A stretch of 64,000 nucleotides of DNA from Clonostachys chloroleuca (lineage: Eukaryota > Ascomycota > Sordariomycetes > Hypocreales > Bionectriaceae): assembly GCA_037952775.1 (NCBI GenBank), contig JBANAY010000003.1:9548001-9612000 (forward strand), written 5' to 3'. The position numbers were made by a program, and so were the translations under genes. Of this stretch, positions 54,436-64,000 are shown in pieces. The notes beneath the pieces are model-generated. The model saw nothing but the letters and a program-made list of their open reading frames with translations, ran no database searches and was not told where the DNA came from. How positions within the stretch are numbered: the first letter of the stretch is position 1; every line of letters begins with the position of its first letter.

Positions 54436-56191
54436 CTATTGATTGCTGTACGTGAGTTTCACATTTAGTTTGCCCTTTTGCCACAGATGAAACACTTCTT
54501 GTTGGAACCAATCTTTGCTGTCAGCCATCAGCTCCATATCGAATCTCCAGATGAGGTGGACAAGAATGAGACGCATCTCAGCATATGCAAGGCTAAGACG
54601 ACGGATAGTTAGCTGAAGTTTCAACGGCTGGAGGCATGGTTGCATACTTTTTTCCGATGCAGTTCCGTGGTCCTGCGGAGAATGGGTTGAATACATTCTT
54701 CGAATCCCGGGCAAATTTGTCACCTCCTAGCCAACGCTCAGGTAGAAAAGACTCGGCGTCGACAAAATTGGACTCGGAGTGATAGGCAACCCAGTGGGGA
54801 ATAGAAACAATCGTCTGACACGAGAGTAGAATCTGTCAGCAATTCTTTCTCGTTTTGATGTATGCGGTATAAAACCTTGAACCCTGATGTTACCTTGCCT
54901 GGAATCCAATATCCATCAATCATAGTACCTTCCTCGGGAACAAAGCGACCCATGCCGCCTGGGACAGGAGGGTCTAGATTCCACTGTAAGTAATGTGGAT
55001 TTCATTGCGGGGGATGGGATGTTCCCAACTCACAGATTCGAAGACTTTCGTTCAGGACGGCGGCTGTATATTCCAGATTGGCAATAGAGGACATGGTAAT
55101 TTCCTCTGGTGAGTCAAATGTTGATCGGATCTCCTTGACAAGTTTCTCATATACATGGCGGTTGGAAAGCATCTGGTATGTGCAGCCAGAGAGCAGGGTC
55201 GCCGTTGTCTCACTGCCGGCCAGAATCACGGCCTTGGACGTCTCCAAGATCTCAGGGGTGGTTATTCCCTTTTCATCGTTGTGTCGAAGCATGTATGACA
55301 TGAAGTCCTCCCTCTCAGTGTTTCCCGTTTCAATCCGTTTTGCAGCCGTCCTTTCACACAGCTCGTAGTGGTGTTGGGCATCCTTGAGGAGCTTCCAAGG
55401 TATGAAAAGAGGCGTGAGTGAGACAAGACCCGGGATACGCTTAAGAATGTAGAGACGTGATGTCATCTTGACAATGTCAAAAATCATTGCTACCCAAGGA
55501 TGGTAGCCACCGCTTTCGAGACTCCCAAATGGCTCGCCAAATGCCAAGTCGCCAATCAGATCGAAGGTGGTAAAGTTGTACCATTTCACCATATCAACCG
55601 CAGCTCCTCTTTCTACTTCATCACTCAGCTTCCGTACTAGTAGGTTCACGTACTCTTGCATGATTGACTCTTGTCCCCGCAATGCCTTCTCCGAAAATGC
55701 ATGAGCCAGGTGTCGACGGATCCTTTTATGGTCAGATTCGTCGGCAGTGAGGATATTGGGCTTTCCTGGTATACGGCGTGGGAAAAACCTCGTGTCTTTG
55801 TGAAAATTGCCGACAGTCCCATTCTTATGACCGTAGATAATCTTCCAGGCGTCACCGTTAGTGAAAGACACGTCGCCTGGCGCGATGCGCACCACTGGAC
55901 CGTACTGGTCATGAAGATCTTTCAGCACACGATGCCACTTTCCGGATTTCAGATGGTACATGTAAGGAATAATTGAAATGGCATATAGCTTTGGACCGGG
56001 AACCTTGGCCAATGGATGAAAAAATGCAAGATAAATGAGGTAGCCGAAGAGTGTGAGAAGCGCCTAAGACAGCAATACCAATCAACACAATGTCTCTCTG
56101 AAAATGTTCAAGCCAGGGATCTTTAACATACCACTCCCGAGACGATCGGAAGCACGCCGAAATCGTTGGAGATATTCGCCGTGGGACTCAT
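54436..56191 (-). CDS. Cytochrome P450 monooxygenase, CYP65-like (isotrichodermin C-15 hydroxylase type)
   Basis: Five minus-strand exons, 56132-56191, 55034-56063, 54894-54973, 54648-54814 and 54436-54592, give 497 residues with phases 0, 1, 0 and 2. An N-terminal membrane helix (ALLTLFGYLIYLAFFHPLAKVPGPK) is followed by the Pro-rich hinge. The oxygen-binding I helix is AGSETTATLLSG, the ExxR pair is in NESLRIYPPVPGG, and FLPERW is the meander region. The haem loop is FSAGPRNCIGKNLAYAEMRL, with the Cys ligand intact and rebuilt across the last intron. These sequences resemble the CYP65 group of fungal secondary-metabolite P450s. It is anchored in the ER. It is co-oriented with, and downstream of, the FAD monooxygenase at 56934-59493. 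Confidence 0.92.
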
Positions 56192-56933
56192 GATGATGCC
56201 AGTTTGAATGTAAAAGAAGGAGGTAAATAACAGTCAAACATACGAGTAAGCGCAATATATATTATTTTGACTTCGAGAGAAGTTATCATCGCGCCTCTCG
56301 GTGACTTCTAATTGCGTGAGGGGTCGGAGTTTCATCAAAGTCCGAAGTGACGAGCCCATCAGTTTCCACGAAACGCCACTAAAACGTCAATTCTAAGTTT
56401 GATAAGGCATTCCTCGAATACTAGAATGCGCATATAATTGAAAAGACTATCTGGGCAAGTATGGGTGATTTTAATCTTAGCGTACGACACTCGTATGTTC
56501 CGTTCGCAGACATAGACAACTAGAGACACAACACTTTTGCCATCTCAGAACACATGCAGGAGCGGAGATATCGGAAAAGAAGAGTTCTGATTATTAAGTG
56601 CGCATAAATCTGACCGCAGATTTGGTTATTTTTGTCTTAAAGGCAGTCATCGGACAATTTTTCAGTCCGCGAGCGACGAGAGAAATGCCGATCTTTTCTA
56701 CCAGCGGTTCTTTTCGCTCTTCTGGTAATGTGTTTCGCTAGAAGAAAAGAATCTTTCATAGCTCTCTTGTAAATAATATTTTTGGACGCATTTCTAATAC
56801 AGGGGTTTCCATTGACTAAGATTAAAGCGAGGCATGGCGGCAGAGGCCGGGGACAAGGCTCTGTTAGAAGTGGGCGCCGTGCTCTCTCTTTCCAAATGAA
56901 TATTTACATAGATATTATTGGGGCTGCTTTCCG
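56192..56933. promoter_or_regulatory. P450 promoter region with CGG/CCG palindrome
   Basis: A spacer of 742 bp between the P450 start and the FAD-monooxygenase stop. At 56325-56344 lies CGGA-GTTT-CATC-AAAG-TCCG, an imperfect palindrome about 134 bases before the P450 ATG. Its right side extends to GTCCGAAGT (56340-56348), which is the exact reverse complement of ACTTCGGAC in the first FMO upstream element. No gene is seen in the rest. Confidence 0.5.
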
Positions 56934-59493
56934 TTACTGAAGTCTGGCCATCACGCTTGCTAGTCGATTCTCCCGCCAGTACCATAATCCAGACCAAGTT
57001 GCCCCTGGACCAACTAGGAATTGTCCCGCAACTGTTCCAAGAAAGGCTGTGAAAGCATCGGCAGTTGTAACATAACCCAGTCGGCGCAGATCCCAAATGC
57101 TGTAGAGGCCGGTGGCTAATGATGACGCAGTGAATAGCAGCATGTCGTATTTGAAGAAGGTACCTAGCTTAGCGCCCAAATTTGGAAGATTCCAGTCCGA
57201 GATGAACGGGTTTGGCACTTGAAGGAATGATTTGAACAACGATATATTCGGATGTGACCACGCGTACGCCATTGACGCAATATGTACGGTAGCCTGAGTT
57301 GCAAACGCGTAGGTGTAGACGGATCTAAGAATCGGCAAGTCCTTATCCGCGTATCGCTCCATGTCCATTTTGTCTTCTTTCTCCTGACCTTTTGCTCGGT
57401 GATATCTCTTGATCGTGGAAGAGATTAATCGAGTCAGAAAAACAAATATCGGTGGTGCAAATTGCCACAGAGCTATAGAGTGTTGCCATGCCACTGTACT
57501 CGGAGTTCGTGCAAACATTAGCACTGTAGGAATAACATATCCCAATACAATAGCCGGAACTAGAGCTTTTGCAGTCTCGACAGGAATTTGGCGTCCGGTT
57601 GGAAGTTCGTGAGAGCTCACGGCATGCAGAGCAGCATGAAGAGGGCCTATCTGGCCAATTCCCCGAAGCTGAAAGCTAAAGGCAAATAAAAGATCGAACA
57701 TCAAACCAGTTCCTTGGTTACCAACCCTGTTGGCTTCGATAGTGTAAATGAGGAGAGGAGATATCAGCTGAAAGAGAAAGTTACTAAGCTGCAACCTGAT
57801 CCCAGGATCTTGATCCGAGAGTGGGATTGCAAACACGGAGACGAATATGCTGAAGACCTCGGTAATCTGGCCTTCACCGAACCATCTAATAACAATTGGT
57901 GCTTCCCGGGCCCATTTGGTTATCTCTGGTATATGAAAGCGGAACGCCTTCAGACTAATGAAGACTAATGTTCCCATCGAGGCGATTTGTCCGCCACGAA
58001 CGACCATGGATGTTATGTTGCTGAAAGGCAACGCAGGAAGCTCGTCATTGTATGGTATCATGCGAGCGCGCTTGGGAATCGGAAGGTTCTTGAGATGTGT
58101 AGCCGCTATGAGATTCCAGGACATTCTCGTGAGGATTTGTTCAGGCCCAGCCAAAGGGAAAATGTACCCTGTAATGATGGTAGAGATCAGCGGATTCTCG
58201 TAAGCGTTGATTCTCTGATGCCTGTGTGCAGCATGCACAATCTTCTCGGCTCTTGCGTGCCTTGATGTCTGTGTTCGCTCCAAAACCTCCTCTAGCTCCT
58301 TGGTCTTCAGTTTGCCCAAGGTGCCACCGCGGGCTGCTTTCTTCTCCAGTAGCATGTTGACAAGTTCGGCACATGATTCAATCGCTCCATTGCCTCCTTG
58401 GCCGCCAATCGGGTTGGGCTTGAAACAGTTATTAAAAACGAAATAAAACAAATGATGACAGACTGTACTTACCTTGTGGGCAGAGTCGCCTAGAGTGATT
58501 ATCCTTTTGAAGAACCATTTCTTGTAAACAACTTCGTGTAGTGGCGTGAGTGCCGAAGACAGACGACAAGCAAAGACCTGGCCAAAAGTAATACTTTCGG
58601 TAATAGCTACGTCTGCGTTCCGATTTGCAAACTCTTCCTCGTCTTTTGTCGTGTATCGCGGTATCTCATCTCCATATCGCACCTCGGGCAACCTCTCAAA
58701 CATGAACCAATAAACCCGATTATCCGGCCCCGAAATAACAAGCTGTGACCTTCCATCGCCTGTCACAATATGTTGCTCGCCGGTAACCCACCCGGGCACG
58801 TCTACCGCGATGCCGAAGCTACATCTGTAGTAACATGGCACCTTTCTTTCCTCATTCTCATCGAAGGCACCCGGGTCTAATTGACTTGCCAAAGCCCTCA
58901 TGACGCTCCGAGCCTTGCTGCGAATGCCATCTGCACCAACAAGAAGGGTACCACGGAACGTAGAACCATCCGCACATGTTGCAATGACGCCCCAGTCGTC
59001 GAGCTCAGCTGCCTCAAATTTTCTCCCTGTTAATATCTTGGAATTGTCCTGGAGATGATCATAGAGAATTTGTAGAAGGGCCTGTCGATCGAAGAACAAC
59101 AAACCATATCCATGCCTAAATCCATTAGTTTATTTCAATCATCAGTCTCGTCACTCTGAAGAAATTGCCTCCTCAAACTCACCTGCGCTCGAGCTGATCA
59201 TTGATTCCATGGATGGTTGTGATGATTTTCCCCTCATTATTTCTCATATGCGATTTGTTGTAGGGGATGTCGCTCTTGAATATAGCTTTGATCTGATGGT
59301 GGATGCCGATCTGGTCAAGGATTCGCAGACCGTTGGGAAACATGCCTATGCTAGCACCAACTTGCGGCGCAATATCTTTGTGAGCCTCTAAAACGACATA
59401 ATCAATATCGAACTTTTCCAACATGTTGGCGAGGGTGAGACCAGCGATGCCCCCGCCTACGATGATGACTTTGAAATCATTTTCTGCTGCCAT
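56934..59493 (-). CDS. FAD-dependent monooxygenase fused to a C-terminal multi-helix membrane domain
   Basis: Three minus-strand exons, 59183-59493, 58473-59115 and 56934-58418, give 812 residues; the 54-nt second intron is in frame but clearly interrupts [15 protein letters not shown]. The N-terminal 400 residues are a class A flavin monooxygenase. They show the FAD motif [14 protein letters not shown], an Arg-bearing [21 protein letters not shown], the DG motif ([13 protein letters not shown]) and the GD motif (ITLGDSAHK). This resembles PaxM-type enzymes of meroterpenoid and indole-diterpene pathways. Those are about 470 residues; here some 400 extra residues follow with about eight or nine hydrophobic segments and a [10 protein letters not shown] end. 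The extra part may be an anchor or a second catalytic membrane domain. The substrate is unknown. Confidence 0.88.
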
Positions 59494-59683
59494 TGTATTT
59501 GATGAAGTGGATTGAGCAAGGCACGGATGAATTTATTAAGAATAGGAAAACTACATCTTACTATGGGACGAAGCCTCGGTCAGCAACCAGGTATTTATGC
59601 CTCGAACGTAGGTGAACACTTGTTATCCCTGTCCTCTCGGGTTTGTCAACCAAAACCGGGGCTCCATAACAACCTGAACACAG

Positions 59684-59702
59684 CGGATACTTCGGACATC
59701 CG
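59684..59702. promoter_or_regulatory. CGG-N13-CCG element, copy 1
   Basis: CGGATACTTCGGACATCCG has 5-bp inverted ends CGGAT/ATCCG and the inner core ACTTCGGAC. It lies about 190 bases upstream of the FAD-monooxygenase ATG. It differs from copy 2 by two bases. Confidence 0.55.
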
Positions 59703-59845
59703 GCACCCTGCTGCAGGACAGTGCGTTTCTGAGATGACTGTTTGCACAATTATCCGCATGGAACGAGCGTGGGACTTGGCAGACGTCTCAGAATTTCGCC
59801 CCAACATCTCGATGAGGTGAGATACATGCAGGCTGAGTTGGTAAG

Positions 59846-59864
59846 CGGATACTTCGGGTATCCG
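59846..59864. promoter_or_regulatory. CGG-N13-CCG element, copy 2
   Basis: CGGATACTTCGGGTATCCG is a perfect inverted repeat of 7 bp (CGGATAC/GTATCCG) around TTCGG. The end triplets have the same 13-base spacing as copy 1, 162 bases away. This is the form expected for a dimeric Zn2Cys6 binding site; a transcript hairpin is the alternative. Confidence 0.55.
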
Positions 59865-60496
59865 AAAATTTGAATGGCCATTTAATTCTAAGATGACGGA
59901 CAGCATGATTGCCAGCAGCAGGGGTGGGTGATAGAACTCTCCGGCTGTGTTGTTGATGCATCGCCAGTAGGCTGAGCTCGACAAAGGACTGACCAAATCC
60001 TCTGGCTGGTGCAACGTGGTTTTCATGGAGCGATGGATACATGATGCTCCCCACACCATAGAAATCACGTTGAGGGTGATATGGTCCGATATGCAACATA
60101 CGGGATGGAAAACCATAATTAATCAAATCAAGGAAAGATACCCCGAGCGACGTATTCCCTCTTTGGCAGCATTGCCCACACCAGAGAGCTACAGTGACAG
60201 TGACAGCAGGTCAGACTTTTAATTCTCATCGCATAAGAAAGAAAGAACATCGAAAGAATTTACTGTGGATTATTAGCTGCTACTATCTACTGGATTCTGT
60301 GATTTTATTATTGCTTGGAAGGGTTCGGAGAGAGCAACTTGTATTTGCTTCATCTGGGGTCCTGTTAACTAGCTTTCAGTGTTTATTCTTTTATACATTG
60401 TGCTAACTTCGGAATCCCGAGCTGCTACATAAAAAAAGACGCTCAATGAACGATAGCATGGAAATCCCAACAAAGGCACGCAAGCTTCATCTTTCA

Positions 60497-60945
60497 CTAT
60501 ACGATTGTGTAGGCAATGGAGTCCTCTACGCCATCTGCTCTTTCGTAGTTGGCCTGTGTTGTTGCGCCGCCTCGGTACACGTAACCAAACCAGTACCTAA
60601 TCTTTGGTGTACCCGAATTGATCCCTAAAGTAGCAGGACAAGCCCTGGATTAGCTCGGTATTCTCCTGAACGCTTTTGGGTTGACATACCTGAGAACGTC
60701 TCGGATGATGTGCATTGGGCAAAGGCTTTGCATTTCTCGAGCACATAATTCGACCATGACTCGGAGTCATAGGCATCATAATCAGCGTGATATCCTGCGA
60801 TGATGTTGCTTGGGAACAAGCTGTTGCCCGCAACCCAGTTCTGGGGATCTTCGAGCGACACCAGCTCAAAAGTGGCCCTCGGAGTTGGCGCTGCAACAGC
60901 CGACACCACTAGAAGAAGTTGGGAGTAACTGATCTGGATTCTCAT
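60497..60945 (-). CDS. Small secreted protein, unknown function
   Basis: Two minus-strand exons, 60690-60945 and 60497-60624, give 127 residues. The donor is GTATGT and the acceptor TTTAG. Reading through the intron would give a shorter and less regular end. The N-terminus (MRIQISYSQLLLVVSAVAAP) is a signal peptide. The mature part has two close cysteines (EKCKAFAQC) and ends with YWFGYVYRGGATTQANYERADGVEDSIAYTIV, an aromatic-rich, Gly-rich region seen in small secreted fungal proteins of about 110-130 residues. It may be a cell-wall or secreted effector-type protein. I do not recognise a named family. Confidence 0.72.
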
Positions 60946-62072
60946 TTTGCCAAGACAAAGCTGAGTTAGCATGAGGGGAAATGGTGAGCGAAGAGGCGAA
61001 GGGACACGGAACCACCGATATGTTATATTCCCGCCCTGGCTGGGGAAACGAGATAGCGCAATTTTTCCCGTTTTGTTGCAACAGGCATGATATAGAAATT
61101 CTTTCAATACAATGATTGAAAAAGGAAACTCGAAGCTAAGTGGGAATGGAACACCACTTGGTTTGCATCCGATTCGCAATTGATATCTCTGTGAGATGGG
61201 AAGGTCACATCCATCATGCACGTTGGGCCACTCTATGCTAGGCGGTTAATATACCACCGTAATATGCCTCATATCATTGGACCGCTACAAACAGAGTCAG
61301 TGACTGTACCCGCTCCCATCATGGATGTGATTGCGCAAACTGATAGACAAACATCTTGCATGTTTGTGTTGTCAGTGATGAGAACCCACGTGGTATTGAG
61401 GCTGAGAATTCTTGTCAAAATCCCTTATATAGAGGAAGTGTATATAAGAATAGACGACGATATGAGAAAGCAAAATCACTCAGTGTACGTGGTCTATCCG
61501 GACTGGTTGGCAGCCCCGACTCTTCCAGCATGATTGGAGAATTTTCCTAATTGCATTGCCCCCAAGCAGAGCGTTTCTGTAAAGTAACTGGCGTCTGAGA
61601 CAGTGGCTGCTCAATTTACCAAAAGAAGGCTTGAGCTTCAGTAGATTCAGAGAAAGAGCAAATCTAACAGTAGCCGGAAACACTAAAACACGCTGTAAAA
61701 GTTAACGCAGGAATATAGTAATGGAGGAGAGCGGTGTAGGTATGCCTCACGTCAGCAATCGTGCTGTAATGAGTGTTCCTTAAAATTAGATCCATCATAA
61801 GTGTTAAGGTTTCAGGCAACAATTGGTTAGCGGGACAGCTGCCTAACAGTGCAGGGTTTGCCCCTTACTGGTAAATGTTGTTGGAGCAACCGTTGGAAAC
61901 CAACATATGGCGATCGTCCGGTCAGGTGAGAGGCAGTGGAAAGAGACCTCGTTTGTATCAAGATCACAGGGGAGCAGACTGGATATAAATACAGATCAGA
62001 TTATCCTTAATGAAACATTTCTATAGACTCTAATCCATCTCAACTATCCCCAATTACAGTCACTAAGTGAAG
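60946..62072. other. Divergent intergenic region
   Basis: This region lies between the secreted-protein start and the F-box-like gene start. No long coding frame of recognisable composition. A TATAAAT is at 61984-61990. Confidence 0.4.
61984..61990 (+). promoter_or_regulatory. TATA box of the F-box-like gene
   Basis: TATAAAT lies about 83 bases upstream of the ATG at 62073. Confidence 0.5.
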
Positions 62073-63147
62073 ATGGGTCAATACTGGAAACTCGTTAATA
62101 TTGATAAGCGGAAGGTGCTTGCGCATGATTCGGGTTTGAAGCTCTTGGAGATGCTGGGAGATCGAGCTCTTGAACCTCTAGTCGGCCTCCTTCGCCGGCC
62201 CCAATGGGTTCCTTATTTTGCATCATCATATGAAATCCAGTCATGCAAGTTGAAGAGGTGAGCAGGCCATCCAAGCACCCCAGACCTGGACGAAGTTCCA
62301 CGAATTCGATCGTTGACTCGGCCTGCCGGATCCCATTGCTAGCCTGCAATCGCCACTTATTGCTCTGCCTCAGGAAGTTATTGAGCAAATTGTGTCATTG
62401 CTTGTCGAGGACGAGGGGGATGGAGGCGGAGGCGGAGAATTGATCTGCCTGTCCTTGACTTGCTCCTACTTCTTTCGTTTGCTCGGCTCTCGCCTGCAAA
62501 AACTTCTAGCAGAGGATGAAGCACCTTGGGCTGGGGATCGGCTCATACTCGTTGGCGACTACGCAAATGGGATTCCCGAAGGAGTTGTAACAGAAACAGA
62601 GCGTACTCAGTTGCTGGCCGATGGGCGCAATCCTCTCTACTATTCTATTGAGCAAGAATTTGCCGAGAAAGACGCGGTTTTTGATCGCAGTCGGTATGAC
62701 TCGATCGAGATTGAATATTCTGGTAGCCTTTTCTCACATCTCCAAAAAAGAATAGGATCAGCACCAGAATGCAAGAACGCCATCAATTTGATTGATGATG
62801 TGCTTCAGCACATACCTACTGACGCGAACGGGCATCCGCCCAAGAAGGCCGTGCTTCTCCGCAATTTGGCAACAAAAGAGTTCGTCCTTGACGACACTAT
62901 CGCACAAAGTTCAATGAAACCATATAGCTTGGGAGAGGTCCTTGGTACTTTTATCGTCTGGACAGAAGATGCTTCCGGCACTCAGTCTTTAGAAACTCCT
63001 GGGCGATGGGCTGGCCATCGGTTTGACATAGGCTGTTTCGAAGATGTTGCAAAAGAGGGCTGGAAAGATGTCAGTGATGAGGCTGTTCAGAATCTTGAAG
63101 CAGCTGGGCTATACGGCTATGGAGTAGGTAGGAGGGCTTGGGAATAA
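62073..63147 (+). CDS. F-box-like fungal protein with MGQYW N-terminus
   Basis: Two exons, 62073-62257 and 62343-63147, give 329 residues. The GTGAGC donor and CTAG acceptor keep phase 2. The start MGQYWKLVNIDKRK belongs to a lineage-specific group of ascomycete proteins. After it comes an F-box-like helix set across the junction (PLIALPQEVIEQIVSLLVED ... ICLSLTCSYFFRLLGSRLQ), which is the LP-x-E-v/i-x-x-I-x-x-x-L core followed by the second helix. The remaining 220 residues (WAGDRLILVGDYANGIPEGV ... GLYGYGVGRRAWE) are conserved-looking but not assigned. The F-box part suggests binding to Skp1 in an SCF ubiquitin ligase, with the C-terminus choosing substrates; this is inferred. An acidic/Gly insert (EDEGDGGGGGE) splits the box. 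Confidence 0.82.
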
Positions 63148-64000
63148 CCACACAGCGTTCATATTTGGGTTGGCTCTTCGAGTTTTATTTTGCCCAACAA
63201 GTTGCTTTAATGCTATTTCAATTTGTCCGCCACCAAAGACTGGATTAATGAAACAATAGGTAGTTGACATTTAAATACAACGGATTATTGCTTCATACCA
63301 AGCTATATCCTCCCTATTAGAGATTTCTAGATGTGTCATTTCGTTTTATTCCATAGTTTTCAATCTTCTCTCACTGTGAAATCATTTTATTATCTCTTTT
63401 TACGGTTGAAGCGCTTGAGAAGGGACAAAGAATCTTAACTTACATGAGCCGTAGACCAAGCCATTTCTACATCAGCTACTTGGCACCCGGAAATTTAGAA
63501 CTGTCTTTGCCGTAAAACTTTGCCCTTGCTTATGAAAACCAAATAAATTTCTTCGTGAAATTCAAGGGAATGACTCGATTTACCCGGTAGTGTCAGGGGC
63601 GCGAGTAGCTTCCTGTTGCGTCACTTTACAGTTTTGTAGTGGTCTTGGCCTCTATGCGCCTCCTTGCTGTGATTCATTTGACCAGTAACTGCAAGTTCAA
63701 CTGTTGTATCTTAGTGATCGGATTTTGTTTGTAATGGAACCAAGCTTTATGCTTAGGAAACTACACGTCATATTCTGCCAATAGTATTCCCAACTTAGAT
63801 GGGCTTGTGGCAGATTTCAAACAAGTTGTGTCGCGGCGGCGCGGAACTCCGCCGTTGGAGATGAGATGGTGGCATCATTCTGCGGATCAGTAAGAAAGAT
63901 TTGTCATACTCCAATACTGTCATCTTTCTATAAATATGCATAAGTATTCCCCTCATCTCACCCGAGACCGAAATCTGGAAAATCTCTACCATCAAAGCGA
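63148..64000. other. Right-edge region; possible promoter of an outside gene
   Basis: No gene is seen. Near the edge, TATAAATA (63929-63936) followed by about 64 bases with CTCATCTCACC and CTCTACCATC tracts looks like the core promoter and leader of a plus-strand gene that would start beyond the window. GCGGCGGCG-rich sequence lies at 63832-63843. Confidence 0.35.

Larger units (their letters stand above)
59494..60496. other. FAD-monooxygenase upstream region, no gene seen
   Basis: Two 19-bp palindromic elements lie at 59684-59702 and 59846-59864. A shorter ACTTCGGA match at 60406-60413 lies further out. Small frames on both strands (for example 60194-60406) are not convincing. The end is the terminator of the minus-strand secreted-protein gene. 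Confidence 0.45.

Noticed and set aside
59846..59864. Palindrome as a transcription terminator hairpin
   Set aside because: It lies upstream of a minus-strand gene start, is not followed by a T run, and has a second copy with kept CGG...CCG spacing, so a protein-binding site is more likely.
1..64000. tRNA, 5S rRNA and CRISPR-like arrays
   Set aside because: T-loop-like strings such as GTTCGAGCC (near 19211) were looked at, but no cloverleaf could be formed, and no regularly spaced repeats were seen.

Overview
The window looks like chromosomal DNA of a filamentous ascomycete, most likely a member of the Eurotiales such as Penicillium or Aspergillus. The genes are single, mostly multi-exon units on both strands. 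Introns are short (about 50-100 nt) with GT...AG ends and CTAAC/CTGAC-like branch sites. The gene content (Zn2Cys6 regulators, a HET protein, DUF3176 membrane proteins, a PDR-type ABC pump, Dal5-like MFS permeases, a P450 and an FAD monooxygenase) is typical of this group. All exon coordinates were read by eye from splice signals and reading-frame continuity; no database search was run. I recognised no rRNA, tRNA, CRISPR array or intact transposon.

Left part (1-13.5 kb): the 3' end of a Dal5-like MFS permease, a Cys-rich membrane-anchored protein, and a frame-broken PEP-mutase/isocitrate-lyase-type enzyme. Next come an AYR1-like short-chain reductase divergent from a Zn2Cys6 regulator, an aspartate/glutamate-racemase-like gene broken by two frame changes, a GNAT acetyltransferase, an AT-rich stretch, a highly divergent Ras-like GTPase, and a BTB protein.

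Middle (13.6-34.3 kb): a HET-domain protein, a DUF3176 membrane protein, a secreted DUF885 metallopeptidase-like protein, a second large membrane protein, a secreted beta-rich protein, a probable decayed gene, a secreted endonuclease/exonuclease/phosphatase-fold enzyme, and a DOMON-cytochrome b561 protein. Long gene-poor spacers (21.2-24.2 and 29.5-31.0 kb) lie between them.

Right part (34.5-64 kb): an 11-exon PDR-type ABC transporter is divergent from a Zn2Cys6 regulator, which suggests a regulator/pump pair. Then come a coiled-coil protein of uncertain structure and an Hsp20-type chaperone with a heat-shock-element-like site. From 48.8 to 59.5 kb lie a Dal5-like permease, a nitrilase with a 10-nt microexon, a CYP65-like P450, and an 812-residue FAD monooxygenase fused to a multi-helix membrane domain. 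The last two are co-oriented, and their upstream regions share a 9-bp core inside CGG...CCG palindromes. This is the best candidate for an undescribed small pathway here. A small secreted protein and an F-box-like protein follow. The final 0.85 kb may be the promoter of a gene beyond the window.
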